NCBI RefSeq assembly: GCF_009858335.1
Contig: NZ_VMSE01000001.1
Location: forward strand, 1,736,001 to 1,800,000
Length of the DNA stretch: 64,000 nucleotides
Reading direction: 5' to 3'
From: Methylovorus glucosotrophus
Lineage (GTDB): Bacteria; Pseudomonadota; Gammaproteobacteria; Burkholderiales; Methylophilaceae
Shown: one piece after another, positions 43,705 to 53,786 of the stretch
How the letters are laid out: each line of letters starts with the position of its first letter
How positions within the stretch are numbered: position 1 is the first letter of the stretch
Notes under the pieces: generated by a model
Told to the model about the DNA's origin: nothing
Seen by the model: only the letters and a program-made list of their open reading frames with translations
The model's database searches: none
Made by a program: the position numbers and the translations under genes

Positions 43705-43718
43705 ATACCAACTGGTAT
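43705..43718. promoter_or_regulatory. Candidate TetR operator 1
   Basis: A perfect palindrome ATACCA-AC-TGGTAT in the divergent region, about 108 bases from the hydrolase start. It is the stronger of two related sites. Confidence 0.65.
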
Positions 43719-43760
43719 ATAAATACTAATGAGCAACATTTGCCATGTCAACAGTTTTTT

Positions 43761-43774
43761 GTAACAATTGGTAT
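43761..43774. promoter_or_regulatory. Candidate TetR operator 2
   Basis: GTAACA-AT-TGGTAT shares the right half TGGTAT with operator 1 and four of six left-half bases. It abuts a TATATT -10 box (43774-43779) of the TetR gene, fitting autorepression. Confidence 0.5.
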
Positions 43775-43800
43775 ATATTAATTTCATTGCTCTTGAGAAA

Positions 43801-44409
43801 ATGACTGAACAGGAAAAAAAATTGCGTGGTCGTCCCAAACTCTTTAATAACGACCAGGCCTTGGAAAAGGCGTTGGAAGTTTTCTGGAAACGGGGATACG
43901 AAGGCGCGTCCATGGCAGAGTTAACAGCTGAACTTGGCATCAACAAACCCAGTTTGTATGCTGCGTTTGGCAACAAGGAAGAATTGTTCAGGCAAGCGCT
44001 GGATAAATATGTATCAGGGCCCGCTGCATTTATTGGCGCAGTTGTAAAGGAACCGACGGCACGCATGGTCGCCGAGAGATTTTTATTCGACACCGTGGGA
44101 TTTCTGGCAAATGACCAGCACCCCAAGGGGTGCATGATTGTCCAGGGGGCATTGTCTTGCGGACAAGGTGCAGACATTATCAAAGAGCAGCTGATACGAT
44201 ACAGGCAGCATTATGAAACCTTGCTCAGTGAACGATTCAAGCAAGCGCAACAGGCAGGTGATCTATCTCCGGAACTGGACCCTGCTGCTTTGGCGAAATA
44301 TTTAGCTACCCTGCATCAAGGAATGTCAGTCCAGGCGATTAATGGCGCGACACGGGAGGAGTTAACAAACATGGTGAATGTGGCCCTATTGAATTGGCCA
44401 AGCAAGTAA
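43801..44409 (+). CDS. TetR/AcrR-family transcriptional regulator
   Basis: About 202 residues from the ATG at 43801 (MTEQEKKLRGRPK). The helix-turn-helix lies at about 15-60 with ALEVFWKRGYEGASMAEL and LGINKPSLYAAFGNKEELF. The ligand domain carries the GCMIVQGALSCG segment typical of the AcrR-like subgroup with RGRPK starts. It is divergent from the alpha/beta hydrolase gene and probably represses both promoters through the two TGGTAT-containing sites. The ligand is unknown. Confidence 0.9.
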   Translation: MTEQEKKLRGRPKLFNNDQALEKALEVFWKRGYEGASMAELTAELGINKPSLYAAFGNKEELFRQALDKYVSGPAAFIGAVVKEPTARMVAERFLFDTVGFLANDQHPKGCMIVQGALSCGQGADIIKEQLIRYRQHYETLLSERFKQAQQAGDLSPELDPAALAKYLATLHQGMSVQAINGATREELTNMVNVALLNWPSK

Positions 44410-44442
44410 TTCAGAAAAAATGCATAAGCATCGTTAGCGCAC

Positions 44443-44469
44443 AAAAAAAGGCTCCCGCGGGAGCCCTTT
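44443..44469. terminator. Bidirectional terminator after the TetR gene
   Basis: A perfect 16-bp palindrome GGCTCCCGCGGGAGCC (44450-44465) flanked by A and T runs lies between two convergent genes. Confidence 0.85.
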
Positions 44470-44487
44470 TCACATTTAGCAATAGCG

Positions 44488-45633
44488 CTAGTTTTTGGTA
44501 TTGGGTGTCAATTCAATATCGGGATCAAAGCCAAACAGCTGTCCTGCCCAGATAAACACCACCCACACCAGCACGCCAAATGGCAGATAGCCGAAGTAGC
44601 CCAGCAAAGGCATTTCGGCAAAAATGTGGATGACATTCACGTAGGGAATCTCATAGATCCAGTAATTCGGATTGGTCTGCAATTCCGGCATGGGATGCGC
44701 ACTGCCATAATTCCAGATCTCCCAGAAAAAGCCATTAAAGAGCGATGCTAGCGCCACCAGCAGCAGTGGGTTCCAGTTGCCCTGCGCCAGCGCAGTGAAT
44801 GGACTGCTTACCTGCTTGCGTATCAGCTGGCCGCTCAAGATCACCAGCGGGCCTATCCACACTACCCAGAACAAGGGGTAAGGCAGAAATACCATGGCGA
44901 AAATCGAGATATAGCCTGCCAGCATCATCAGGTTGCCTGGCAAGGGCAGCTTGGGACCATTGCTGTAGCGGTTTGCCAGCTTGGGGCAGGTTTTGAGCAG
45001 GGTATACCACTCAAAAATGGCGGGCCACACGGTGGTGTAGGCAATCAGGAACAGCGCAACGATCATCGCATGGCTGAGTTCGGGCATGGTGCCGTTGGGG
45101 TAATACCAGTTGGCCAGCACGAAATAATCGTAATACTCGAAGAACAACCAGCCGAACACCGATACCAAAGCGCTGATCGCCAGGGTCTTGGGTTTGGAGG
45201 ACAGCAGCGACACCCCGTTATTGCGACTGTAGACCAGCCCATCCAGTGCGAGGATAAAGCCCCACCAGAGAGGGGAAAATGCATAGTAGGCCCATGGGAT
45301 TACCCTGCCCCACATCAAGCCCAGGAACACGACGGTAAAGACCAGGCCAATCCAGAACCAGACCGGCAATGCTGCTTTGGGCACGGGCGGCGGCGGAGCA
45401 ACAGGCTTGAACCCGAACCATTGTGGAAACAGCAGAAACGCCAGAAATGCCAACTCAACAGCCAGCACAAGCAGAAACACGAGCAGATTGAAGCCGGGAT
45501 CCGGCTGGACGTATTGCGGTGGAAACACACCGAAGCCGGGCGGCAGGTGATCAGGATAGGCGAACCACGCCGCAACTAACGGCAAGGCCAGGCACAGCAG
45601 GATAGGCCAGATAAAACTCCACTTTTTGGACAT
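44488..45633 (-). CDS. Polytopic membrane protein of unknown function
   Basis: A 381-residue protein with about ten hydrophobic helices and many Trp, Tyr and Pro residues. I do not recognise a family. A proline-rich loop (VAPPPPVPK) separates the first two helices from the rest. Aromatic motifs at helix ends include FGWLFFEYYDYF, WPAIFEWYTLL and FFWEIWNYGSAHP, with acidic residues embedded in helices. The FFWEIWNY motif looks functional. It may be an enzyme or transporter of the membrane. The gene is monocistronic and precedes a diguanylate cyclase gene on the same strand. Confidence 0.7.
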   Translation of the reverse strand: MSKKWSFIWPILLCLALPLVAAWFAYPDHLPPGFGVFPPQYVQPDPGFNLLVFLLVLAVELAFLAFLLFPQWFGFKPVAPPPPVPKAALPVWFWIGLVFTVVFLGLMWGRVIPWAYYAFSPLWWGFILALDGLVYSRNNGVSLLSSKPKTLAISALVSVFGWLFFEYYDYFVLANWYYPNGTMPELSHAMIVALFLIAYTTVWPAIFEWYTLLKTCPKLANRYSNGPKLPLPGNLMMLAGYISIFAMVFLPYPLFWVVWIGPLVILSGQLIRKQVSSPFTALAQGNWNPLLLVALASLFNGFFWEIWNYGSAHPMPELQTNPNYWIYEIPYVNVIHIFAEMPLLGYFGYLPFGVLVWVVFIWAGQLFGFDPDIELTPNTKN

Positions 45634-45720
45634 TGCGAACTTCCCCCTTGGGTTGATGAAACAGCATGTTTTTATTTGTCTTGTTTGTTGGCAGCACTGG
45701 CGGCCGCGCGCAACCCGCGG

Positions 45721-47376
45721 TCAGGACGACAGGCTGCGCTTCTTGCGCTGGCGCTTATGCTCATACATGCGGGTATCCGCCAGATGCTTGAGCACATTCC
45801 TGTCCGCACTCTCGCTCACCATGGCGATACCGTAACTGATACCGGAAAAATCAAAGCCCTGGGCATGCACGCTCTGCATGGCTGCATGCAGCTTGGTCTC
45901 GATAGAGGTCAGATCGCCGCTGGGAAAGGTAATGGCGAATTCGTCACCGCCTATGCGGTGCAGGGCGCCGTATTTCATGAGCTCACTGCGCATGGCAGAC
46001 GCGAAGGCGCACAGTAATTCGTCACCACGCTTATGCCCAAAGTTGTCGTTGTAAAACTTGAGGCCATCCATATCCACAAACACCAGAAGACCGCTCTGCG
46101 GCAGATGTTCCAGCTCTTTGTCCAGCGCATAGCGGTTGGGCAGGCCAGTCAGGGCGTCGGTGTAGGCAATCTGCAGGTTATGCTCAGACTGGTTGAGGGC
46201 GTACTCTTTTTCGTAATGCAACTGGGCAAACTGCCGTGCCAGCACCAACGCCAGCAGGATCATTTCCACCGTCACAGCGAGCAAGCCGATATGCTCGATG
46301 TAAATGGTGTAAACCCCTTCCAGCCCGGAGTTGGTAATGGCATAGGAGCCGATCGCGAAAAAAGCCACAATCGCCACCAGGTACATGCGCGCCGTGCGGT
46401 TGCCGCGGTATGAGCAGACGATGCCTGCCAGCAGGCCATACGACATGATTACGCCGACCCCGTAGCGGTCCATTTCCATGGACCAGTTGGGGAACAGCAA
46501 GGCGACCAGCAGGAATATCCCCAGCAGCCCCAATGACCAGCGCCGCAGGGCATGCAGCTTGCGGTAGATATGGCGCTTGATGCCGAGCAGGCTGGACACA
46601 AACAGAACATAGGCAAAATTGGAAAACAGGATGGGAATACTGACCAGATAGAACCAGTGCACCCCAAACAGATCAGGAGCAACCAGCATGGCCATGCTGT
46701 TGTAGACCAGATTACCGGCAATAAACAGCGCATACATGGTATCGGTGCGCTGGCCGCGCACATAACCCAGCACCGAGTAATACACCATCAGAATCAGCAT
46801 GGCCCCAATGCAAATGAGCACAATCGCATTGCCCGGCTTGATGGCCTGGCGATAGTCATCCAGCGTATCGATATAGGGCTGCGGCTGGGCCAGGTAAAAG
46901 GAAGAATAAAGCTCGCTGATGATGCGGTAATGACCGGCGGGCAGTTTGATTTCGCGCCCATGGCGCAGCATGAAAGGATTATCCGTCGCCGAGGAAATAC
47001 CACCGGTCAGCTTGAGAACCAGATCGCCGTTGTCATCAAACACATAATGGGTAAACCGCTCGATGACACTGGAGTTCTTGAAATCAACCACATAGGTGTT
47101 ATTGCCATCCAGATGGATATCCGACTGGTGCAGGAAGACGCCGCCGGTTTTTTGGGGATGCGGAACCTTGGGCAGGCCGGTTTCCGACATATCGTATTGC
47201 AACTGGTAATCCCAGACTTCCGCCGCCTTGTACCACTCCCCCTTCAGCTCTACGGGAGTTGCCGATGCCGGCATTGCCAGCACGAATAGCCAGATGCATA
47301 AGCAGAGGTTTAACACCATGCGAAACGTCATATTTGTTTTATGCAATTTTTTTAAGCCTGACAAACCTTGAATCAA
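45721..47376 (-). CDS. Diguanylate cyclase with 7TMR-DISM sensor
   Basis: A 551-residue protein. I chose the TTG start at 47376 because GGGGGAG lies 7 bases upstream; an ATG 15 codons later is the alternative. A signal peptide, a periplasmic DISM domain (about 40-175) and seven membrane helices (about 180-385) precede a GGDEF domain. The active site is RIGGDEF and the metal-binding segment is FVDMDGLKFYNDNFGH. It makes cyclic di-GMP. No RxxD inhibitory site is evident upstream of GGDEF. Confidence 0.9.
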   Translation of the reverse strand: MIQGLSGLKKLHKTNMTFRMVLNLCLCIWLFVLAMPASATPVELKGEWYKAAEVWDYQLQYDMSETGLPKVPHPQKTGGVFLHQSDIHLDGNNTYVVDFKNSSVIERFTHYVFDDNGDLVLKLTGGISSATDNPFMLRHGREIKLPAGHYRIISELYSSFYLAQPQPYIDTLDDYRQAIKPGNAIVLICIGAMLILMVYYSVLGYVRGQRTDTMYALFIAGNLVYNSMAMLVAPDLFGVHWFYLVSIPILFSNFAYVLFVSSLLGIKRHIYRKLHALRRWSLGLLGIFLLVALLFPNWSMEMDRYGVGVIMSYGLLAGIVCSYRGNRTARMYLVAIVAFFAIGSYAITNSGLEGVYTIYIEHIGLLAVTVEMILLALVLARQFAQLHYEKEYALNQSEHNLQIAYTDALTGLPNRYALDKELEHLPQSGLLVFVDMDGLKFYNDNFGHKRGDELLCAFASAMRSELMKYGALHRIGGDEFAITFPSGDLTSIETKLHAAMQSVHAQGFDFSGISYGIAMVSESADRNVLKHLADTRMYEHKRQRKKRSLSS

Positions 47377-47605
47377 AGCTGAAACTCCCCCTCAGCTCCC
47401 TGAACCTAAGGGGCATTAGACCACATCATAATACATAAAACATATCTGACAACGCTCATCGATTTATACCACTGGGTATAGGCTGCCCAGCCTTGTCTGC
47501 CAAGCGCTATATTATTTGCGATGGCTTGCCATGGCGGATGTCAGCAGTGATATGATTTGTACAACACTGTGCGTGAATCAATATCAAAATATAGAAATTC
47601 ACTCC

Positions 47606-49612
47606 ATGAAGAGAATCAGTACCGTACAGAGGTTTCTGCTGCCGATCGCCATACTAATCATTCTGGCGGCGATACTGCAGGCATATTTCGAATACCGGGG
47701 CAAACTGGCCACCGTGGAGCAGGATGCCCAATCCCAGACACGGGCCAGCATACAACTGCTGCAAACCACCGAAAACCTGGTGCATTCCCAAGTGCTCGCC
47801 TCCATGCGACTGCTGCGCCAGAACGCGCTTAATCTGGGCCTGCCTGCCATTAACAGCAGTACGGTGCTGAATGGCAAACGCATCCCCAATCTGGTTTTTG
47901 GCAATCATCCGCAAACCGGTAATTTCAGTGTGGTGGACGAAGTCACCCGCATCAATGGCGGAACGGCCACGCTGTTTGTCAGGGCGGGAGATGACTTCAT
48001 TCGTATCTCCACCAATGTGCATCAGCTGGATGGCAGCCGGGCCATCGGCACCCTGCTCGACCCCAAGGGCCGCGCTATTGAAGCCCTGCGCGAAGGGAAA
48101 CCGTTTTATGGCGTGGTGGATATTCTTGGCAATCCCTATATCACCGGCTATGAACCCATGTTTGATGCGGAAGGCAAACTGATCGGCATCTGGTATGTCG
48201 GTTTTCAGGCAGATATGGATGCCCTGCGCACCACCATGGAAAACACCCGCTTTCTTGAAACCGGCTTTGCCGCCATGCTGGACAGCCACGAGCATATTCG
48301 TTTTCTCTCATCGCACATCAAAACCGCTGCGGCCGAGCGCCTGCTCGCCGAGCGGCCTGCCACATGGCGACTGATCAGCCAGGATGTCCCCAGCTGGCGT
48401 TTCAAGGTGGTATACGCCTACCCCAAGAAAGAAGCCGCTGTCCAGGGTCTGATCAAGGCACTGTATGTGCTATTGAGCGGTTTGGTGGGCTTGGGCGTGC
48501 TGGCCCTGATTGTGCAATCGCAACTCACACGCCTGGTGATCAAGCCTATCGGCGGTGACCCTGCGCTGGCGGTAGCCCTGGTGCGCAAGATTGCCAGTGG
48601 CAATCTGCAGGATGACGGTCTGACAGGCCAACCAAATACGCTAATTGCCCACATGATCACCATGCGCAACAACTTGCGCCGGATGATGGATACCCTGCGT
48701 TCCAACAGCGAAAACCTGAGCCTGGCGGCCAGTGTGTTTGAGCATGCGGGGGATGGCATTTTCATTGCCGATGCCCGCCTATGCATCGTGCAAGTGAACC
48801 CGTCGTTTGAAAAAATTACCGGCTTCAGCGCCGAAGAGGCCAAAGGCAAAAACCCGCAGGAACTGTCATTTGCCATCCATGACCCGAAATCCTTGCTGGA
48901 GATGATTTACTGCGTGAAAAAAAACGGCCAGTGGCGTGGCGAATTGCAGAATATCAACAAACGCGGCGAGACCTACCTGATCTCGATTGATGTCTCCAGC
49001 GTCGCGAATCAGGATGGCCTGATCAGCCATTACGTGGGCACGTTTTCCGACATTACCCTGATGAAACGCCAGCAGGAAAGCCTGCAGCACATGGCCTACC
49101 ACGATACGCTAACGCAACTTCCCAACCGCGCCCTGTTTGCGGACCGCCTGCGGCAAGCGCTGGCGCGTGTTTCACGCACGGAAGAAACCATTGCAGTGTG
49201 CTACATGGATCTGGATGGCTTCAAACCCATCAACGACACCCTGGGGCATGAGGCTGGCGACGACTTGCTGATCAAGCTATCAGAACGCATCAAGGAAAGT
49301 TTGCGCTCCGGCGACACCATCGCCCGCATGGGGGGCGATGAATTTGCCCTGCTACTGTGCAACCTGCGCTCAGGCGCGGAAGCGCGCGACACGCTGGATC
49401 GCATTCTGCAGAACATCAAGCAGCCTTTTCAGGTCAAAAATACCGAAGTGCATATCAGCGCGAGCGCAGGCATGTTTTTGAACCCCTCTCCCGATCACGA
49501 TCTCGACTTTATCCTGAGCCGCGCAGACCATTGCATGTATCTGGCCAAAACCAACAAGGCGCTGGATTTTTATGTGTATGACTCCACCATGGAGCCATTG
49601 AGGCCGGTCTGA
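47606..49612 (+). CDS. Diguanylate cyclase with Cache, HAMP-like and PAS domains
   Basis: About 668 residues from the ATG at 47606 (MKRISTVQRF). Helix 1 (about 10-28), a periplasmic Cache-type sensor (about 30-290) with GRAIEALREGKPFYGVVDILG, helix 2, and a linker come first. A PAS domain (about 410-520) with IVQVNPSFEKITGF follows, then GGDEF with YMDLDGFKPINDTLGH and ARMGGDEF. It makes cyclic di-GMP in response to a small periplasmic ligand. No EAL domain is present. It is divergent from the other cyclase gene. Confidence 0.9.
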   Translation: MKRISTVQRFLLPIAILIILAAILQAYFEYRGKLATVEQDAQSQTRASIQLLQTTENLVHSQVLASMRLLRQNALNLGLPAINSSTVLNGKRIPNLVFGNHPQTGNFSVVDEVTRINGGTATLFVRAGDDFIRISTNVHQLDGSRAIGTLLDPKGRAIEALREGKPFYGVVDILGNPYITGYEPMFDAEGKLIGIWYVGFQADMDALRTTMENTRFLETGFAAMLDSHEHIRFLSSHIKTAAAERLLAERPATWRLISQDVPSWRFKVVYAYPKKEAAVQGLIKALYVLLSGLVGLGVLALIVQSQLTRLVIKPIGGDPALAVALVRKIASGNLQDDGLTGQPNTLIAHMITMRNNLRRMMDTLRSNSENLSLAASVFEHAGDGIFIADARLCIVQVNPSFEKITGFSAEEAKGKNPQELSFAIHDPKSLLEMIYCVKKNGQWRGELQNINKRGETYLISIDVSSVANQDGLISHYVGTFSDITLMKRQQESLQHMAYHDTLTQLPNRALFADRLRQALARVSRTEETIAVCYMDLDGFKPINDTLGHEAGDDLLIKLSERIKESLRSGDTIARMGGDEFALLLCNLRSGAEARDTLDRILQNIKQPFQVKNTEVHISASAGMFLNPSPDHDLDFILSRADHCMYLAKTNKALDFYVYDSTMEPLRPV

Positions 49613-49669
49613 ATCCCCTATGCGTGAAGATTGCCCTGCCGATTTGGCACAGTTACCAGACCTATCAAC

Positions 49670-50365
49670 ATGAGTAACGCTTATTACCAGCTTCCCGGTG
49701 GCCGCGTGGCGGCGCTGGATATTGACTCGCCCTTCCCTGCCCCCGAACGCGCACTGGCGGAGCCCAACGGGCTGCTGGCAATTGGTGGTGACCTGTCTGC
49801 TGAACGGCTGCTGAATGCTTACCGGCAAGGCATTTTCCCCTGGTTTAGCGAAGGTGAACCCGTGCTTTGGTGGAGCCCGAATCCACGCATGGTGCTTTTT
49901 CCTGAGGAGCTCAAGGTATCGCGCTCCTTGGAAAAGCGCTTGCGCAAGCCTGACTACGAGGTGCGCTACAACACCTGCTTTCTGCAGGTGATGCGCCGTT
50001 GTGCAGAAATCCCGCGCGCGCACCAGGACGGCACATGGATTACCGAAGAAATTGTGGCCGGCTACCATGCCTTGCATCAGATGGGACATGCCATGAGCGC
50101 GGAAACCTGGATGGCGGGCGAACTGGTGGGTGGCTTGTATGGCGTGCGACTAGGCGGGATGTTTTATGGCGAATCCATGTTTCATGCCCGAACCGATGCC
50201 TCGAAAATAGCCTTTGTGCATCTGGTACGGGATTTGCAGCGGCAAGGAGTAAGAATGATAGACTGCCAGATGAAAACCGCCCATCTGGCCTCGCTCGGCG
50301 CCCGCGAGATTCCCCGTGCGGAATTTTTGTCACGCTTGACTGGACTCATTGATGACGCTGCCTAA
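49670..50365 (+). CDS. aat: Leucyl/phenylalanyl-tRNA-protein transferase
   Basis: About 231 residues from the ATG at 49670. The family core is obvious: [38 protein letters not shown], and the [18 protein letters not shown] motif. It adds Leu or Phe to proteins with N-terminal Lys or Arg, marking them for ClpS/ClpAP. It overlaps bpt by about 16 bases, so the two transferases of the N-degron pathway are coupled. Confidence 0.96.
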   Translation: MSNAYYQLPGGRVAALDIDSPFPAPERALAEPNGLLAIGGDLSAERLLNAYRQGIFPWFSEGEPVLWWSPNPRMVLFPEELKVSRSLEKRLRKPDYEVRYNTCFLQVMRRCAEIPRAHQDGTWITEEIVAGYHALHQMGHAMSAETWMAGELVGGLYGVRLGGMFYGESMFHARTDASKIAFVHLVRDLQRQGVRMIDCQMKTAHLASLGAREIPRAEFLSRLTGLIDDAA

Positions 50366-51095
50366 TGACATTCCGCTGCAAAGCATCCAGTTCTACACCA
50401 CCACTTCATACCCTTGCGGGTATCTGGAGAACCGGTCGGCACAATCGCTGATTGCAGCACCGCACCATCTGATTAACGCCAATATCTATAGCGGTCTCAT
50501 CCAGCTGGGCTTCCGGCGTAGTGGCAAGTTTGCCTACCGCCCCCAGTGTGGCGAATGCCAGGCTTGCATCCCGGTGCGGCTGCTGGTCGATCAGTTCAAG
50601 CCCAACCGTAGCCAGAAGCGCGCATTCAAGCAGCATTTATCGCTGCAAGTGACAATACAAGACCTGCATTTCAGCGAGGAACATTTCCAGCTTTATCAGG
50701 CGTATCAGATTGCCCGCCACAGCGGCCAGCAAGATGGCGAATCGGACACGGAAACTGAAACCAAAGACCAGTACCGTAATTTTCTGGTTCAAAGCAACGT
50801 CAACAGCAGGCTCATCGAGTTTAGGCAGGACGGCATCCTCAAGATGGTCAGTGTGGTGGATATCGTTCACGATGGCATCTCCGCGGTGTATACCTTTTAT
50901 GATGCCAGCGAGAAAGGCTGCAGCTACGGCACATTCAATGTCATCTGGCTCAGCGCGTGGTGCCATTCGCTTGAACTGCCGTATCTCTATCTTGGCTACT
51001 GGATCAAGCAAAGCCAGAAGATGGCCTACAAACAGAACTTTACTCCGCAGCAGGCCCTGATTAATGGTGAATGGCAGGACATGCACTTTGACTGA
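50349..51095 (+). CDS. bpt: Aspartate/glutamate leucyltransferase
   Basis: A 248-residue member of the arginyltransferase-like family that adds Leu to N-terminal Asp or Glu. The N-terminal cysteine motif YPCGYLENR and [13 protein letters not shown] is present, as is the C-terminal [19 protein letters not shown]. Two adjacent ATGs are possible starts. It overlaps the aat gene, so both primary-destabilising-residue activities are made together. A terminator follows. Confidence 0.95.
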   Translation: MMTLPNDIPLQSIQFYTTTSYPCGYLENRSAQSLIAAPHHLINANIYSGLIQLGFRRSGKFAYRPQCGECQACIPVRLLVDQFKPNRSQKRAFKQHLSLQVTIQDLHFSEEHFQLYQAYQIARHSGQQDGESDTETETKDQYRNFLVQSNVNSRLIEFRQDGILKMVSVVDIVHDGISAVYTFYDASEKGCSYGTFNVIWLSAWCHSLELPYLYLGYWIKQSQKMAYKQNFTPQQALINGEWQDMHFD

Positions 51096-51168
51096 TGCAT
51101 TTAAATTACACAGGCTCTGAACTTTTTGCATAGCCCTCGCTCTTATTCAATGTCATCTCCATCGCAAG

Positions 51169-51212
51169 CGGCATCCCACATGAATTGAGCCTTATGTCGG
51201 GATGCCGTTTTT
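51169..51212 (+). terminator. Terminator after bpt
   Basis: Stem CGGCATCCC / GGGATGCCG, extended by ACAT / ATGT across one unpaired base, followed by TTTTT on the plus strand. Confidence 0.82.
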
Positions 51213-51242
51213 GCATTCAGGCCTCAGCACTATGCCGCATGT

Positions 51243-51248
51243 TACAAT
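51243..51248 (+). promoter_or_regulatory. -10 element of tyrA
   Basis: TACAAT lies 31 bases before the TTG start of tyrA. No -35 box is clear, and no strong ribosome site lies between it and the start codon. Confidence 0.4.
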
Positions 51249-51278
51249 GCGCGCTTTAATAAACTTCGGCATTTCCCC

Positions 51279-52145
51279 TTGAACAAGCTGGTCATTTTCG
51301 GTGTTGGCCTGATCGGTGGCTCGGTCGCACTGGCCCTTAAACAAGCACAAGCCGTCAGGCACATTGTGGGTATCGGTCGCGATGGCGATCACCTGCAAAC
51401 TGCCCTGGAACTGGGCGTGATTGATGAGGCACAAACCAGCCTTGCCAGCGCGCTGGACCAGGCGGATATGGTGCTGATTGCCGCGCCTGTCGCCCAGACC
51501 TTCTCCATCCTGCAAGCCATTGCCCCGCACTTATCACCAGAGACGATCGTCACCGATGCTGGCAGCACCAAGTCTGACATCGTCGCTTATGCCGAAACCG
51601 CGCTGGGCGATCGCCACCATCAGTTTGTGCCCGGACACCCGATTGCCGGCGCTGAGAAAAGTGGCGTCACCGCCGCGCGCGCCGATCTATTCAGCAAAAA
51701 GAATGTCGTTCTCACCCCATTCAGCAACACTAAAGCATCCGATATCGGCAAAGTGCAAGCCATGTGGGAAGCCTGCGGCGCACACGTCATCAAGATGACG
51801 GCCGCCGAACATGACCGCATTTTTGCTGCGGTCAGCCATCTGCCACACCTGCTGGCGTTTGCTCTGGTGAATGAACTGGCCAATCGGCCCAATGCCGATC
51901 AGCTGTTTGATTTTGCTGCCAGCGGCTTCCGCGATTTCAGCCGCATTGCAGGCAGCCACCCGGAAATGTGGCGCGACATCAGCCTGGCCAATCAGGCTGC
52001 CCTGCTCGATGAAATCGATGCTTACCAGGCCCAGCTCAGCCATGTGCGCGAGCTGTTGCAACAACAGGATGGCTCAGGCTTGCAGCAGCTGTTTGAGTGC
52101 GCCAGCCATGCCCGCAATGCCTGGGCACGTCATAAAAAATATTGA
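51279..52145 (+). CDS. tyrA: Prephenate dehydrogenase
   Basis: A 288-residue NAD(P)-dependent dehydrogenase of tyrosine synthesis starting at TTG. The dinucleotide fold is [11 protein letters not shown] (G8, G10, G13). [15 protein letters not shown] carries the conserved histidine and [16 protein letters not shown] the second. There is no fused chorismate mutase or ACT domain. It is immediately followed by aroA, as in many Proteobacteria, so the pair forms an aromatic-amino-acid operon. Confidence 0.95.
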   Translation: MNKLVIFGVGLIGGSVALALKQAQAVRHIVGIGRDGDHLQTALELGVIDEAQTSLASALDQADMVLIAAPVAQTFSILQAIAPHLSPETIVTDAGSTKSDIVAYAETALGDRHHQFVPGHPIAGAEKSGVTAARADLFSKKNVVLTPFSNTKASDIGKVQAMWEACGAHVIKMTAAEHDRIFAAVSHLPHLLAFALVNELANRPNADQLFDFAASGFRDFSRIAGSHPEMWRDISLANQAALLDEIDAYQAQLSHVRELLQQQDGSGLQQLFECASHARNAWARHKKY

Positions 52146-52155
52146 GGCTATCGTA

Positions 52156-53454
52156 ATGCAGACCCTGGACCTTGCTCCCATTCACCACGCGCATGGCGAC
52201 ATCGTGTTGCCGGGCTCAAAAAGCATTTCCAACCGCTGCCTGTTGCTGGCCGCCCTCGCCGATGGCGTCACTGATATTCGCGACCTGCTGGACTCGGATG
52301 ACACCGCTCGCATGCTGGAAGCGCTGCAAACCCTGGGCGTGGAGATGAAGCAGCTGGCAGCGCATGACTGGCGCATCACAGGCTGCCGTGGGCAATGGCC
52401 GGTGCGAAAAGCCGATCTTTTCCTGGGCAATGCCGGTACGGCATTCCGCCCACTAACCGCCGCGCTCGCATTCTCGCAAGGCGAATACCGCCTGTCGGGC
52501 GTGCCTCGCATGCATGAGCGGCCCATTGGCGATCTGGTGGATGCCCTCAGGCAAGCCGGGGCCGATATTCAATACGAAGGCAATGCCGGTTTTCCTCCCT
52601 TGCACATTCTTCCTGCACGCATCGCCGGACAGCACACCCTGCAAATACGCGGCAATGTCTCCAGCCAGTTCCTGACTGCATTGCTGATGGCATTGCCACT
52701 GCTCAACGAGCAAACACGGATTGAAGTAGTCGGGGAGTTGATCTCGAAACCTTATATCGAAATCACCCTGAATCTGATGGCGAAATTTGGCGTCAAGGTT
52801 GAACGCGAAGGCTGGCAGGCATTTACCGTCCCTGCCGCCAGTAAGTACAGCAGCCCTGGCGAACTCTATGTAGAGGGCGATGCTTCATCGGCGTCTTACT
52901 TCCTCGCAGCTGGTGCGATTGCCGGTGGCCCGGTGAAGGTGCATGGCATTGGCCTTGACAGTATTCAAGGCGATGTACGTTTTGTGGATGCCCTGCGCGA
53001 AATGGGCGCGGTGATTGAACACGGGGATAACTGGATCAGCGCTTCCGCCCCGGCCTCGGGCAAGCTGAAGGCGCTGGATATGGATTGCAACCATATTCCC
53101 GATGCCGCTATGACACTGGCCACCGCCGCACTGTTTGCCGATGGCACCACCCGCCTGCGCAATATTGCCAGCTGGCGCGTCAAGGAAACGGACCGATTGC
53201 ATGCCATGGCGACTGAACTACGCAAGGTAGGCGCGACCGTGGAGGAAGGTCAGGACTATATCTGCATCACACCGCCCGCCAGCCTGACGCCAAACGCGAC
53301 GATTGATACCTACGATGATCACCGCATGGCGATGTGCTTTTCGCTGGTTGCTCTGGGGCAAACCCCGGTGACGATTAATGACCCTGGGTGTGTTGCCAAG
53401 ACATTCCCGGATTACTTTGAACGATTTGCCGCCATCACGGGCGCTGGCGCCTGA
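52156..53454 (+). CDS. aroA: EPSP synthase
   Basis: About 432 residues from the ATG at 52156; this 3-phosphoshikimate 1-carboxyvinyltransferase makes EPSP in the shikimate pathway. Signatures are [10 protein letters not shown] (K22), [29 protein letters not shown]-free [11 protein letters not shown] and [10 protein letters not shown]. The [11 protein letters not shown] form has alanine where the common class I pattern has methionine after GT. It lies 10 bases after tyrA. Length is usual. Confidence 0.96.
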   Translation: MQTLDLAPIHHAHGDIVLPGSKSISNRCLLLAALADGVTDIRDLLDSDDTARMLEALQTLGVEMKQLAAHDWRITGCRGQWPVRKADLFLGNAGTAFRPLTAALAFSQGEYRLSGVPRMHERPIGDLVDALRQAGADIQYEGNAGFPPLHILPARIAGQHTLQIRGNVSSQFLTALLMALPLLNEQTRIEVVGELISKPYIEITLNLMAKFGVKVEREGWQAFTVPAASKYSSPGELYVEGDASSASYFLAAGAIAGGPVKVHGIGLDSIQGDVRFVDALREMGAVIEHGDNWISASAPASGKLKALDMDCNHIPDAAMTLATAALFADGTTRLRNIASWRVKETDRLHAMATELRKVGATVEEGQDYICITPPASLTPNATIDTYDDHRMAMCFSLVALGQTPVTINDPGCVAKTFPDYFERFAAITGAGA

Positions 53455-53477
53455 ATATCCAGCCAGCGCCGTTTAAA

Positions 53478-53684
53478 TTAATAGGCGTTATAAAGCTCGA
53501 TTTCCGGCCCGTTGTTCTGCTCAATACGCTGCCAGACTTTTTCATGGAAAAAGAAAGCAATCGTATTGCAGGCCGGCTCCACAAGCGCAATCGCACTGCC
53601 CAGCGCCCAGCTGCCGGTCAAGGCGTACCCCACGGAAAAAGCTACCGTGAAGTGAATAATGGCAAAGGTAAATGTTTTGGTCAT
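53478..53684 (-). CDS. DUF2061 membrane protein
   Basis: A 68-residue protein from the ATG at 53684, with AGGGGAT upstream. The DUF2061 pattern is seen: FAIIHFTVAFSVGYALTGSW, then ALVEPACNTIAFFFHEKVW. Two membrane helices are expected. The function is unknown. It converges with aroA and is divergent from cmk. Confidence 0.88.
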   Translation of the reverse strand: MTKTFTFAIIHFTVAFSVGYALTGSWALGSAIALVEPACNTIAFFFHEKVWQRIEQNNGPEIELYNAY

Positions 53685-53786
53685 GATGCGATCCCCTTGA
53701 GGTGATAATAGTGTTACGGCATGATCGCGCACGGCATTGAATCAATCCAATTGATTATAAAAACCAGTTTGATAAGTTAATTAAAT

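Noticed and set aside
46552..47289. A 245-codon plus-strand frame inside the DISM diguanylate cyclase gene
   Set aside because: The minus-strand protein has a complete DISM-GGDEF architecture. The plus-strand product is low-complexity.
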